Assembly: GCA_963666415.2 (NCBI GenBank)
Contig: CAXXPD010000003.1
Location: 3,844,001 to 3,908,000, forward strand
Reading direction: 5' to 3'
Source: Bin87 sp963666415
GTDB taxonomy: Bacteria; Chloroflexota; Dehalococcoidia; Lucifugimonadales; UBA3495
Length of the DNA stretch: 64,000 nucleotides
Below, piece after piece: positions 28,907 to 38,442 of this stretch. Both the position numbers and the translations under genes were made by a program. Below the pieces are notes generated by a model that did no database searches, had not been told where the DNA came from, and was given only the letters and a program-made list of their open reading frames with translations. Numbering within the stretch: position 1 is the first letter of the stretch; every line of letters starts with the position of its first letter.

Positions 28907-31120
28907 TCAGTCAAAGGCATCGTGGCCAATTATGCTCCGCGCCAACTGCGGCATCGCTTGAAGATCGACCAGGCTGCTGGTTGCATCTTCAAACAACAGG
29001 TCGGGGCTCAGATAGCGGTAAAACTTCTCCGACATCACGTTTTCAAGGCCCGCCAGCGATTCACCTGCCACGTCGTCCGGTGTTTGTTCGGCTATTGCCT
29101 CCAAGGCTGCTACCAGGGGTTGACCCGAAGATTGGTCCTCCACTTCCAGGAATCCATCGTGATCTACGGTCTTGAAACCCATGCTTTTGAGCTTTAGCGA
29201 AAGCGTGGATGTCTTAATCGTCCCCGCCCACGTAGCCACCAAGCGACCACTGTCCCCGCTGTGGCAGATGGACCGGCGGTCAAGTCCCAAGCGGCGGAAC
29301 TCGGAACGCGCATCTTCCAGCAATGCGGCGCCAGTTGTATCGAGGTAGGCCGGCATTCCCTTACCGGAGAACACCGCTTTCATCTTCTGTACTACTCCAT
29401 CATGCACATGGCCACCGCTGCCGCCAAAGGGAGGAGGCGTACCTGCCCGATCTTGAGTTACCTCGATTACCTTCTCGCGGCTGTGTACCGCGATGATTCG
29501 CCAACGCCTTCCCGACAAGATGATCGTCATGTCGGGTACGAAAACTCTATCCGCCGGCAGTACGCCAATCTGTTTGCTGCCCAACAACACCCGATAGTCC
29601 TCGGACGTTTGGAACACGGCGTAGAAACTATAGTGCTCCACCAGTTTTTCGCCCAGTGGTCCCAGAAGCAGGTTGCCGTCCGGCGCCTGCTCGACCAGCG
29701 CTATCTCGGCAGAGCCCATCTGCCTGAGCAGGCGGGTAAACTGTTCGGTGGACACCTTCCGGAACGGCCCCTGCCGGCAAAGTGTCTCGTAAAGCCGTTG
29801 TGCGGTCGTCCCTGCATGCTGAGCGATTACCGAGAGGACCTGGTGGGTAAGGGTGGACAGATGAAGGGCCTGAGGAGCCGGCGGTTCACACCACCGATCT
29901 CCCAGCAGTTCCACCATCGCCACTGACCGCACCAAACCAAGGTGCAAGCGGTCCATGGGGTGAGAAGCGGCATTCGTGCCTCGCTCAATGGTGTACATCC
30001 GCAGGACCTTTGGCTGGCCCCTGCGGCCGGACCGTCCCAATCGCTGCCGGAGAGACGAAACGGAGAATGGAGGACCGATCTGCGCCACGCAGTCGATGCC
30101 ACCGATATCAATTCCCAGCTCCAGGGTTGAGGTGCAGATGGCGGTCGCGGTTCTGCTGGATTTGAGGCGACGCTCCACGTCCAGCCGATGCTCCCTGGAC
30201 AGGCTGGCGTGATGGGGCAGGAAATCCACCGGCACTTTCGCTTGTTCAGACATTTCCCGCAGGGCATCGGCGTACCACTCTACGTTCTCCCGAGAGCCGG
30301 CAAAGACGAGATTGGGAGTTCCCCGCAACCGTTCAAACAGGTGTTTGGCAACCGCTTTCTTTGACGCTTCACCATCTCCTTCGGCGCCAGTAACGTACCC
30401 GCGAACCTGGACCTTCAATTCACCTCCGTCCACCTCGCTCTCCAGCAAGTCCACGGCATCGGGGTCGCCCGGCCGGAGGTACTCTTTCACCGTATCCATG
30501 TCGGCGAGGGTGGCCGACAACCCCACTCTGCGGATTCGACGTCCGACTGCCAACTCCAAACGCGTGAGCAGCGACCGCAGGTGAATACCCCTTTCATTGT
30601 CCAGGAGGGCATGCAACTCGTCGATGATGATTGCCCGGGTGCCGGCAAACAATGTCGGGATTTCCAACCCCCTCAGCACGAACAGCGCTTCCAGAGACTC
30701 CGGCGTGATCATCAACACGCCCCGCGGGTTTTTGCGGGCGCGAGATTTCACCCCTTGAGATATGTCGCCGTGCCACGGATAGATCGGCAACTCGGCTTGA
30801 GCGCAGAGGTCTTCCATCCGGCCCAGCTGATCGTTGATCAGCGCTCTGAGTGGCGCCACATACACCAGGTCGAATCCTCTCGGCTCGGGCGTGGTCAGGA
30901 CCGACGAGATCAGCGGCAGGAAAGCGGCTTCCGTCTTGCCGCCTGCTGTGGGAGCGGCGATAACCAGGTCCCGGTCTCCATTCAAGAGCATTGTGATCGC
31001 ACGCTCTTGAATATCGCGCAGTTCAGTCCAGCCTTGGTCCCATATCCAACGGCGGACCGGCTCAGCCAGCAGATCAAAGGCCGACGACGGGTTAGAGCTT
31101 GAATGAGGCGAGGTCATCAT
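28907..31120 (-). CDS. DEAD/DEAH-box helicase, Lhr / BrxHI-like
   Basis: 737-aa superfamily 2 helicase. Motifs: Q-motif region with RDIQERAITMLL, Walker A APTAGGKTEAAFLP (about residues 54-67), DELHALLD in the DEAH position, LSATLADMD (motif III), CTSTLELGIDIGGID (motif V) and QRLGRSGRRG (motif VI). Its start overlaps the end of the ATPase gene by 29 nt, so the two are translationally coupled. BrxHI and BrxD occur together in type 2 BREX/Pgl loci, but no PglX or PglZ is found here. Confidence 0.9.
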   Translation of the reverse strand: MMTSPHSSSNPSSAFDLLAEPVRRWIWDQGWTELRDIQERAITMLLNGDRDLVIAAPTAGGKTEAAFLPLISSVLTTPEPRGFDLVYVAPLRALINDQLGRMEDLCAQAELPIYPWHGDISQGVKSRARKNPRGVLMITPESLEALFVLRGLEIPTLFAGTRAIIIDELHALLDNERGIHLRSLLTRLELAVGRRIRRVGLSATLADMDTVKEYLRPGDPDAVDLLESEVDGGELKVQVRGYVTGAEGDGEASKKAVAKHLFERLRGTPNLVFAGSRENVEWYADALREMSEQAKVPVDFLPHHASLSREHRLDVERRLKSSRTATAICTSTLELGIDIGGIDCVAQIGPPFSVSSLRQRLGRSGRRGQPKVLRMYTIERGTNAASHPMDRLHLGLVRSVAMVELLGDRWCEPPAPQALHLSTLTHQVLSVIAQHAGTTAQRLYETLCRQGPFRKVSTEQFTRLLRQMGSAEIALVEQAPDGNLLLGPLGEKLVEHYSFYAVFQTSEDYRVLLGSKQIGVLPADRVFVPDMTIILSGRRWRIIAVHSREKVIEVTQDRAGTPPPFGGSGGHVHDGVVQKMKAVFSGKGMPAYLDTTGAALLEDARSEFRRLGLDRRSICHSGDSGRLVATWAGTIKTSTLSLKLKSMGFKTVDHDGFLEVEDQSSGQPLVAALEAIAEQTPDDVAGESLAGLENVMSEKFYRYLSPDLLFEDATSSLVDLQAMPQLARSIIGHDAFD

Positions 31121-32408
31121 CCGCTCCGTCTGCGGCTATTTCATTCTCTTCCACGCCGGCGTCCTCCTCGGGGTTTACAGAGCCGATCAGCGACTGCCAT
31201 TGGACGCCCGGGTTCTGGTCCAGCACCGACAGCATGTTCACGAACTCTTTCACCGTGTTCCGCGGCGTTCTGAAATAAGCGTCGCCGATACGGTTGGAAC
31301 AGTGCACCATGAAGGCAGTCAACGTCTCGTCCGGCACGGCGTTTTCATCGTCCTGCATAACCCTGCGGATGTTCGTCAAAAGGACGAACATGTCCTCTGG
31401 GGTCAGGTTGGCAAGCCGTATCACCGGACCCGACAGATCGACCATGCCGTCACGCGCGAAGGTATTCTCCGCCAACCGCGACTGGAGAGCCTGGTAGCTG
31501 TAAAGACCGCGGCGGGTGTCCATCAGGAATTCGGGTGTCCCGCCCATGATGAACCCAAGGTTTCGGGCGGTGCCCTGCAGCACGTCGTTCAGTATGCGGA
31601 GCAGTTGCTCGTAATTGGACTGGCGCGCCTGCGATGAGACGATCTTGTACAGGTTCACCATTTCGTCGAGAGAAACCAGCAGACCGCGGTATCCGGCTTC
31701 CCTGACGAAAAGCGAGAGGAGTTTCACCTGATCGTAGATACTCGCGTCATCCACGATGGTGCGAACCCCGAGATCCCTGCGAGCGTCTGTTCTCGTGGCA
31801 TATTCGCCCCGAAGCCATCGCAGGGCCGCGGATTTAAGCTCTTCGTTGCCGGTGTCGTACCCCTCCCAGTAGCGGGCGATGACGGTGGCGAAATCGTAGC
31901 CACCGGTCATCTCCCGCAAGTGCGCCAGCTTCTCCAGGATGACGTCGCCAACATCCTGTCCCGTTTCGTCAGCGGCGCTGATGGTCTGCGTGGCAAATCG
32001 CTCCACCACCGAGGCCATGGCGCCCCCCTCCGGCCTCGTACGCGTCGCGGTATTGCGGGCCATCTCCGCATATAGGGAACGCGCCTGTCCGCCTGTTCCG
32101 TGGAGCCTCCGGTCCGGCGTAATGTCCGCCGATAGGACCACCAGCCCTTTTTCCAGTGCGACCAGGCGGATCAGGTTCAGGAAAAAGGTCTTGCCAGAGC
32201 CGTATTCGCCGATTACGAACCGGATTGCCGAACCGCCCTCACCAATGCGTTCGATGTCGCGTACCAACTCTTCGGTTTCTCGAGCTCGCCCAACTTGAAT
32301 GTGCCGCAGGCCAACCCTGGGTACCACGCCAGCGCGAAGCGCCTGGATGATGGTGTCACGCTCACGGCCTCGGATCTTGGTCGTCACCATACTGTCGTCA
32401 CTCCGCAA
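31092..32408 (-). CDS. BrxD-like P-loop ATPase (DUF2791 family)
   Basis: 438-aa AAA-type ATPase. Walker A is GEYGSGKTFFLN (about residues 66-77) and Walker B is LLVSLDEMVNLY (about 245-256). The N-terminus IIQALRAGVVPRVGLRHIQVG is typical of the BrxC/BrxD family. The start could be ATG 32408, overlapping the TerB gene by 11 nt, or ATG 32390. The C-terminus ends in an acidic tail and overlaps the helicase gene. It is probably the motor of the three-gene module. Confidence 0.88.
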   Translation of the reverse strand: MRSDDSMVTTKIRGRERDTIIQALRAGVVPRVGLRHIQVGRARETEELVRDIERIGEGGSAIRFVIGEYGSGKTFFLNLIRLVALEKGLVVLSADITPDRRLHGTGGQARSLYAEMARNTATRTRPEGGAMASVVERFATQTISAADETGQDVGDVILEKLAHLREMTGGYDFATVIARYWEGYDTGNEELKSAALRWLRGEYATRTDARRDLGVRTIVDDASIYDQVKLLSLFVREAGYRGLLVSLDEMVNLYKIVSSQARQSNYEQLLRILNDVLQGTARNLGFIMGGTPEFLMDTRRGLYSYQALQSRLAENTFARDGMVDLSGPVIRLANLTPEDMFVLLTNIRRVMQDDENAVPDETLTAFMVHCSNRIGDAYFRTPRNTVKEFVNMLSVLDQNPGVQWQSLIGSVNPEEDAGVEENEIAADGADDDLASFKL

Positions 32409-34653
32409 CTACCGTAATCTCGGCTTTGATGTCCTGGTTGACTGAAAATCCTTGATCCTCTTCAAGCAGCAGGTCGTCGAAGTGATCCAAGGACCATTCG
32501 TTCAGAGTCTCAACGGCGCCCGCCGGCATCAATTGGAATTGTCGCGCCAGTGTTTCGTATTCATCCTGTTCCCAGTGAGGCTGCACCAGAAGCTCGCCAA
32601 GGAATCCCGAATGTCTCGCATCCAGGCCGGCGAAACCGTGGTCAACGTTTTCCATGGCTTCGGCCATCTCCTCTTCGGGCTCGTCCTCTTGAAAGATGGC
32701 TCCCAGGATCGAGCTGACCCGCTCCGTGTTGGCCATGACGGAGGCGATGCGTTCGGCGTCCAGGCTCACCGTGCTGCTGTCGTCGGGACGAGGCGGTATG
32801 GCGAATCCATGCTCCTGGTCGCCGGATGGCAGAACGGTCACCGGCTCATCCCGAGATATTAGGGTGTGAATGGCAGAGTAGATCCCATCGGTTTCGAGGC
32901 CCAAAGTCCTGTAGAGTCGTTCAAGGGCGCTTACTTCATGGGCGCTGACCACGCCGTCAGAAGCCGCCAGCGCCAGCGCCAGCTTCCCCAATTCCTGAGA
33001 AATGTCGTTCGGAAGTTCCTTCACGTGACGTCGGAACAGGGCCAGATCCGGTGCAACCGCCATCATCCAGTCGAGATTTGCCCGCAAGCGCGCCCGTTCA
33101 GCTCCGGACAGTTCCTCAGCGGCATCTATCATGGCGATAAGTTGGTCGTGTTCTTTCGAGGCAATTGCGTCGTCCGCTTGGGCAACGAAACTTCCTACCG
33201 CGACGGCAACCAGGATGCTCTTGTACCGGCTGCTCACCTCATCCAAAACAGTCACCCCTTCAGGCAACCGAAAGAGGACTACGGGCTCGCCGTATTTCGG
33301 GCTGCGCAACGCGAAACGCGGGTCGGGCGCCATCCCAATCGACAGACGCGCCAGAGCATCCGCAGCATCCGTCAACCGACGCTTGGCAATCTTTTCGGGA
33401 TGCGCGTTTTCCAGGCGCTCTATGACCTCAACCACCGGTACACGACCACCGGCGTCGATAATCCCCGCGGCCCAGCGGCGTAAATCGTCAACCTCCTGGC
33501 AGGGAAACAACGGCCAAAGTCGTTGTGGCAACAGCGCATGCGCCTCAATGGTGCCTCTTCCGTCAGGGTTGCGTCCGAGGAAACGACTGTATCGATCCAA
33601 TGCATCGCTGGCATCGTCCACAATGGTTTTCGCCACGTTGAGAGGTCTGGATATCCGCGAAATATCGGGAACTTGCCCGATGTATTCTTCAAGGTCAGAC
33701 ACAAAGTCGGACGATGCGGCACGGTACTGGGCGCGAAGGGTACGTTTGGAGACCGGGACCGGCATCCCTTCCGGGAAACGTTCATCAAGGAGCTGCCCGA
33801 ACAGCGCCCGAAATTCAGGGAACGCGCGAGTCGCCGGTGTGCGCAACGAATAGTCCGGATGGGCGACATACCATCGGAGCAGCCAGTCCGCACTGATTGG
33901 CAAACCCTCCCTCGACATCCGACCGATCGTGATGCGCACGCTTAGCGGCAATTCATAGCCGGCCTTTTCGATGCGTGGTTCGGTTCTATCCTCATACCCC
34001 ACGGTGGCTCGAGCGGCATCCAGAAACGTGTCCAGATATCCCTTGACCGATCTGTTGTCGCCATATACGCCAAGGAGGCGTTCCACTTCGGCAATCAGGA
34101 GTTCTTTTTCACCCTCATCCGGTCTGTCTACGAAAAACCGACGTTCGAGGCCGTAGAAGTACAGAAAGACATACCCGACGCTGTATCGCTTGTCCGACCG
34201 TCCATTGGCCAGCCAATCGAGATACGTCGTTCGTGCTCGGGGGCCGATCCTGGCGTAGCTCGGCCAATACGACATGCTTTCACCGGAAAATTCGCCACCC
34301 ACTCCGGCTACGGGCAGGCTCGGGTCTATAACTGGCCTGCTCATCTGATCCCACGCGGATTGGCGACGCTCCGGGGCCAGGTAAATCATCCCGCCGATGT
34401 TGCGACCTGCTACCGTCACGCTCATTTCAGGCCCAATCCATCGAGCCATGGTGCCGCCGGCAGCGCTGGCAAGACCAGCCGAGTTCATCAGGGCCTGATC
34501 AGGGACATCGGTTGCCGGACTGGTTTTTTCCATTTCCTCCCGCGGTCCGGCGGGTATCGGAGTTGCGGTGGACGAAACCTCAGGAGCGTCCTTTTTGGTG
34601 TTGGCACCCTTCTGTTTCCATCGCTGGAATAATCGGAAGATGTTCAAGTTCAT
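32398..34653 (-). CDS. TerB-N / TerB / TerB-C domain protein
   Basis: 751 aa. Residues about 85-300 match the TerB-N pattern (RWIGPEMSVTVAGRNIGGMIYL, SYWPSYARIGPRARTTYLDWLANGR). Residues about 480-610 form an all-helical TerB-like region (LALAASDGVVSAHEVSALERLY). Residues about 610-750 form TerB-C. Earlier comparative work (Anantharaman, Iyer and Aravind on Ter systems) linked TerB-N/TerB-C proteins to P-loop ATPases and SF2 helicases in DNA-processing or defence neighbourhoods, as seen here. It is the first gene of the operon. Confidence 0.85.
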   Translation of the reverse strand: MNLNIFRLFQRWKQKGANTKKDAPEVSSTATPIPAGPREEMEKTSPATDVPDQALMNSAGLASAAGGTMARWIGPEMSVTVAGRNIGGMIYLAPERRQSAWDQMSRPVIDPSLPVAGVGGEFSGESMSYWPSYARIGPRARTTYLDWLANGRSDKRYSVGYVFLYFYGLERRFFVDRPDEGEKELLIAEVERLLGVYGDNRSVKGYLDTFLDAARATVGYEDRTEPRIEKAGYELPLSVRITIGRMSREGLPISADWLLRWYVAHPDYSLRTPATRAFPEFRALFGQLLDERFPEGMPVPVSKRTLRAQYRAASSDFVSDLEEYIGQVPDISRISRPLNVAKTIVDDASDALDRYSRFLGRNPDGRGTIEAHALLPQRLWPLFPCQEVDDLRRWAAGIIDAGGRVPVVEVIERLENAHPEKIAKRRLTDAADALARLSIGMAPDPRFALRSPKYGEPVVLFRLPEGVTVLDEVSSRYKSILVAVAVGSFVAQADDAIASKEHDQLIAMIDAAEELSGAERARLRANLDWMMAVAPDLALFRRHVKELPNDISQELGKLALALAASDGVVSAHEVSALERLYRTLGLETDGIYSAIHTLISRDEPVTVLPSGDQEHGFAIPPRPDDSSTVSLDAERIASVMANTERVSSILGAIFQEDEPEEEMAEAMENVDHGFAGLDARHSGFLGELLVQPHWEQDEYETLARQFQLMPAGAVETLNEWSLDHFDDLLLEEDQGFSVNQDIKAEITVVAE

Positions 34654-34771
34654 CCTCGCCTTATCAGCCCATGTTGCATTCTGCGTTGAGGCGCCGGCTC
34701 GCCCGACACGCCAATTCCTGTCAATCCCGGCGGGTCGAGAAATCCGAGTTGTTGGCGGATCCTAACCATAC

Positions 34772-35029
34772 TTACCCGACGTACTCGGCGCCAGCCGCGG
34801 TGGGCAGGGCGCATACCTTTGCCCCAACTAGCTCCTCTTCAACGTACTCGGAGCCCAGGGGTTCCAGGGTGGGGCTACGCAACACCAGGTCCAGGTCGCT
34901 GCCGGAGTGACACCGACCATTCACCCGGCTGCGGCCGTAGGCCCACACCTCGGCGTTGGGCACATACTCGCGCAGCAGTGCCTCCAACGCTTCCCGACAA
35001 CGGCGCGGCAAGTCCAGGCGGTCAGTCAT
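34772..35029 (-). CDS. MNT-type nucleotidyltransferase
   Basis: 85-aa minimal nucleotidyltransferase. The motif GRSRVNGRCHSGSDLDLVL holds the paired Asp residues of the active site. The C-terminus after ~60 residues differs from usual members and the protein is short, so it may be trimmed. Its ATG overlaps the end of the PIN gene. MNT proteins often act as antitoxins by AMPylation with HEPN partners; no HEPN gene is seen, and the upstream genes are Phd and PIN. Confidence 0.8.
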   Translation of the reverse strand: MTDRLDLPRRCREALEALLREYVPNAEVWAYGRSRVNGRCHSGSDLDLVLRSPTLEPLGSEYVEEELVGAKVCALPTAAGAEYVG

Positions 35030-35438
35030 CAGCTTCTTCGAAGGGGTTCAGCACCGTAACTCCAGTGGGCGCGAAGTCGCGGACGTTGCGGGTGACCACC
35101 GTCAAACTGCGGTGTAGGGCGATGGCAGCAATCTGTAGGTCGGAATTGGTGTAACCTAGTTCCGCGTGCAGAAGACCCCAGCGCCTGGCTGCCGCCTCGT
35201 CGAACGGAAGGATACGGTCATGGAACGAGGTCGCCACAAACTCCAGCCAGCGATCCAGCAATTCAGCAAATGCCGGTTGCGTCCTGCGCTGCCGGGCCGC
35301 CCCGTACATGATTTCGCCTACCGTCATCACGCTGATGTACAGACCTTGTGGCGGCTGGTTCTGCAACCACCGGGCAACCGAGACGTGTCGCTCGGGTCGT
35401 CGCAATGCCGAAACGACCACCGTATCCAGGAGATACAT
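35022..35438 (-). CDS. PIN-domain toxin, VapC/FitB-like
   Basis: 138-aa PIN ribonuclease. Acidic residues: Asp in LLDTVVVSALRRPE, Glu in VGEIMYGA and Asp in NSDLQIAAIAL. It directly follows the Phd-type antitoxin (stop and start abut) and overlaps the nucleotidyltransferase gene, so the three genes form one transcription unit. Confidence 0.9.
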   Translation of the reverse strand: MYLLDTVVVSALRRPERHVSVARWLQNQPPQGLYISVMTVGEIMYGAARQRRTQPAFAELLDRWLEFVATSFHDRILPFDEAAARRWGLLHAELGYTNSDLQIAAIALHRSLTVVTRNVRDFAPTGVTVLNPFEEADD

Positions 35439-35711
35439 TCAGAAATCGACGGCCCTGGGCGTGTAGTCCCGGGTACGGCAAGGTAGCTCGAAGCCGTCGT
35501 CTTCGCTGCCCCTCGGAATTGCCAGCAGATGGTCCACGAACGAGGGTGTATTCTCGGCATCCCTTTTGCATAGCCGCTGGTATTCTTCGAAGGCCACCAC
35601 TACCACGACTGGCTTGCCCCTGCGAGTAACTTCCTGGGGTTCCCCGGTAAGAGCGGCTTCCACCACTGCGCTGAATCGGTTCTTGGCGTCCTGCAATTGC
35701 CAGGTGGTCAT
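35439..35711 (-). CDS. Phd/YefM-type antitoxin
   Basis: 90 aa; the N-terminus WQLQDAKNRFSAVVEAALTGEPQEVTRRGKP is the standard DNA-binding Phd fold, and the C-terminal tail would bind the PIN toxin. It is the first gene of the unit and is expected to autoregulate. The upstream region holds CTAGTCTGTCTAG (about 35723-35735), a short inverted repeat that could be the operator. Confidence 0.9.
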   Translation of the reverse strand: MTTWQLQDAKNRFSAVVEAALTGEPQEVTRRGKPVVVVVAFEEYQRLCKRDAENTPSFVDHLLAIPRGSEDDGFELPCRTRDYTPRAVDF

Positions 35712-35760
35712 CGCAAACTCCGTCTAGTCTGTCTAGCCTATTATAGCGCAATGCGGGTTT

Positions 35761-35779
35761 CACCGTGGCTTTGGTTTAG
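35761..35779. repeat. Solo IS630-type end
   Basis: CACCGTGGCTTTGGTTTAG differs by one base from the right end of the IS630-type element in hsdR. No partner end in proper orientation is found within 150 bp, so it is a possible remnant. Confidence 0.4.
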
Positions 35780-35845
35780 GGTTGAAGGAAGGCTGACTCT
35801 ATCGCGACCTTTCCACCATGTTTAACCAAAACCCGAAGGCTGATA

Positions 35846-35893
35846 GACGACAATTAGTCCTACCGTCCCGTCGCCTCATCGAGAAATGTTACC
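35846..35893 (-). repeat. Dispersed repeat after the degenerate 512-aa gene copy
   Basis: Minus strand: GGTAACATTTCTCGATGAGG, then CGACGGGACGGTAGGACTAA and TTGTCGTC. The first half equals 55183-55202 beside the intact gene; the second half equals 51698-51715. Confidence 0.65.
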
Positions 35894-35921
35894 GAGACTT
35901 CAGCACCTGAAGAGCAATGCC

Positions 35922-37411
35922 TCAGCGGGAAAACTCACCGTCGAAGTGCGGCAATCCGTCCAGCGCCCCGTCGGCGTCTTCCTCACCGAACTCCCGCAGA
36001 TCCGCAGCCTGTTCGTATAGCCCTGCTTCATACCCGTCCGGGTCAATGGCCTGGTAAATGCGGTCAATGGCGTCGTGGGGGAGTCCGGCAGCGCGGGCCT
36101 CTCCCAGCAGGATGCTCACAGTGGTGTAGTCTGTCGACGGCGGAGTCACGCCCAACTCTGCCGCTTCATGACCCATGGCCGCCGCCAGCTTGGACAGCTT
36201 CACCGAGTCCAGCCCCTGCCGCCGTGCCGTCGTGATGATGGCCCGCGCCTGCCTCAGGGTGGCGAATGCGGGGTCGAAATCCGAGTCGCGCAACAGGTAT
36301 TCCGATACGCCCGGTTCATCCCCCGCCACCGCCGCCAGCATGGCGCCGTGGCGCAGGTCCTGCTGTTGCAGCGCCGACACGAACTCGCTGAAGCGATCTC
36401 CCGCCACGTCGTGGAGACCGGCGTCGGCCAGGTCCGACATCACCAAGGGATAGGGCAGCAGGAGGTCCGACAATGCCTCCGCTTCCGGACCCATTGCCAA
36501 CAGCGCGCCAATCACCCGGTCAACCTGCTGCTGAGCCGCCGCCGCCGGGAATCCCAGCGGGTAGGTATCCAGTATCGACTGGACCACTTTGGCGCCGCGG
36601 TAGTAGTAGACGATGTAAAGTCAGCCCTCGGCGTGCGGCGGGTTGGGGTCCCTCTCGCCGAAGCGTCCGACGTAGAAGTCAGCCGGCCCAACCACCATCG
36701 CGGCCGCCCGTTCGGTCACCGCGGGCAGTCCCCGCATGGCCGGCCGGATGTCCACCGGCAGGTCTTGGTTGAATTCGCGCAAATCCGCATCCACGGCTTC
36801 CTCCATCTCGTCGCTGGCGGCGTGCGCCTCCGCCAGCAGCGTCGCTCGGGCGTTGGCCAGGCCGTCGTCGATGTTGGGGATAGCGGTGCCCTCAAGACGT
36901 TCCCTGCTTTCCTCGGCTTCCATCGCCAGCTGGGCCAGCACCACCAGGTAGGCTTCCCGCATTGGGTCCCGTTGCGGCAGCTCGACCCGTTTGCTACGGA
37001 ACAGTCGCACCACCTGGAGGCTGGTGGTGCAGGCGAATCAGGCGGCGTACCAGAGGTCCGCATCATTGTCTGCAACCTCCGGCTCCGGTTGCGCTCGGAG
37101 CCGCGCCGCGGCGTCATTCAAACGCCCCATCAGCCCGATGCGCCGCTCCATCTCCGCTGCTGCCATGGGCGACTGCTCGCCCTGGCCCTGCTGGCGCGTC
37201 GCCCCTCCGACCACAGCGCCGGAGAGTTCGCTTTCCTGCTCCAGCATCAGGCCGGTCAACGCCAGCAGAGCCCTATTGGCTTCCGGCGAGTCGCGCCGAC
37301 CTGCGCTGTGGTCGCTTCGCGGAAGGCCGTGAGCCACGCCCGTTGGTAAGGCGCGCGCTCGCGGTCAATCTCGCACCGTTCACAACCGCAGTCGGCCGGG
37401 TTGGCATTCAT
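35922..37411 (-). pseudogene. Degenerate copy of the unknown 512-aa gene
   Basis: Closely related over its full length to the intact gene at 53617-55155, starting at the ATG 37411 (MNANPADCGCERCEIDRER). Lesions: a deletion of roughly 30 bp with frameshift after TTAQV (near 37310), a Cys-to-stop change (TGA near 37036-37038) and a Gly-to-stop change (TGA near 36619-36621). It also has two in-frame short deletions (3 and 2 codons) relative to the intact copy, suggesting divergence under coding constraint before inactivation. Confidence 0.85.
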
Positions 37412-37512
37412 GGACTCGCCTCCAGTTTGATGGGCGTGGTTGGGATGGGTTTGTGGGAGACCGGATTACCCCGGCGTGATGGCCGGACGCCGTGGGTCAG
37501 TTATCTTACGTA

Positions 37513-37620
37513 TCAGCCCGTCAGCCTGGCAAACAGCCAAGGCTGGTCGGCGGGCATGACGGCCAGGATCTGCCGGACCTGCTCCGGCGTCCAGTAGTGG
37601 GGCAGCTCGCGGGTGGGCAT
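37513..37620 (-). pseudogene. Tyrosine-recombinase stub
   Basis: 35-codon frame with ELPHYWTPEQVRQILAVMPA and PWLFARLTG, matching the beginning of the catalytic domain of phage-type integrases and ending where TGLR would follow. A related stub precedes the intact 512-aa gene (53409-53516), there without its ATG. It is too short to function; conservation in both copies shows it belonged to the ancestral cassette. Confidence 0.6.
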
Positions 37621-37637
37621 ACGCCCCCAATTCTACA

Positions 37638-37667
37638 ATGGTCGACTTCATCGGCGAAGTCTGCCAT
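37638..37667. repeat. Short palindrome, ATGGCAGACTT family (1)
   Basis: Arms ATGGTCGACTTC and GAAGTCTGCCAT with a 6-nt loop. Pairs with the next copy 97 bp away. Confidence 0.75.
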
Positions 37668-37734
37668 CCGGCAGGCGATCCGGCGCGGGTCCCGCGCTTA
37701 CGGGTGCGCCAGGACCCGGGCCAAGGCGCGAACA

Positions 37735-37763
37735 ATGGCAGACTTTACCTGAAAGTCTGCCAT
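37735..37763. repeat. Short palindrome, ATGGCAGACTT family (2)
   Basis: Perfect 12-bp arms, ATGGCAGACTTT and AAAGTCTGCCAT, around the loop ACCTG. The best-preserved member of the family. Confidence 0.8.
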
Positions 37764-37927
37764 GTGACACCGATACCCCCTGAACCGCCCATGGAGCACC
37801 ATTATGCCAACAACTCTAATCTCTCCATTGACGTTGAACATACCATCTGAACGGCTTCGCCCACACCACCGAGGGGGACTGCTCCCTAGTCGCGCGCTCC
37901 ATGTTGCGCCGGCGGCAGCGGATCATA

Positions 37928-38260
37928 CTAATCGTCCGTCCAACCGGAAATGGCGCAACCCGGCTCCGGCCGGCGAGGAAACTCCCGGCAAACCCGCGGC
38001 CTCTGTTCGTAAATGCGGCACGCAAAGGTGGCTTGATCCAGCATCGGGCAGCACTCGCCCGGATGGTCTTGGAACAACAGATTGCCGCCGCCGTCGGCAG
38101 CGGGCGAGATATCGGCGGTGGTACCCAGGTGCACCGCCTCACGGTGAAACACGGCGACCTCGTCAGCTGTCAGCCTCAGGATCAACGGCCCACGACAGCA
38201 CATCGCTCGGCACTGATCCATGCAGATGTGGCTGGCCTCTTCGGGCGTGAGATTCAGCAA
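37928..38260 (-). CDS. YkgJ-family cysteine-cluster protein
   Basis: 110 aa. Eight or more cysteines in the pattern of the YkgJ (UPF0153) metal-binding family: CMDQCRAMCCRG near the start, GECCPML in the middle, then CRIYEQRPRVCREFP and a late GC. Function in the family is poorly defined (zinc or iron chelation proposed). It stands alone, with no clear operon. Confidence 0.85.
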   Translation of the reverse strand: MLNLTPEEASHICMDQCRAMCCRGPLILRLTADEVAVFHREAVHLGTTADISPAADGGGNLLFQDHPGECCPMLDQATFACRIYEQRPRVCREFPRRPEPGCAISGWTDD

Positions 38261-38442
38261 CGTATCACCCCTCCCCTCGCGTCTACAGTGTCCTTTTCGA
38301 TTCGTACAATCGCCGTTACGTAAAACGACCGCTGTCAGAATACCGCCCGCCGGACCTATGACGGATTACGTGTAAAGGGCGGCGGAATGCCTAACTATGT
38401 CAAACGGCTAACCCGCGTCGGTCAAAGGCTGGGAGGTTTGTG

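Noticed and set aside
28907..32408. Complete BREX system
   Set aside because: Only BrxD- and BrxHI-like genes are present. PglX, PglZ, PglY and BrxA/B/C/L are absent, so I describe it as a TerB-linked module.
36075..37349. 424-codon plus-strand frame
   Set aside because: Antisense to the degenerate 512-aa gene copy; low-complexity His/Arg-rich translation.
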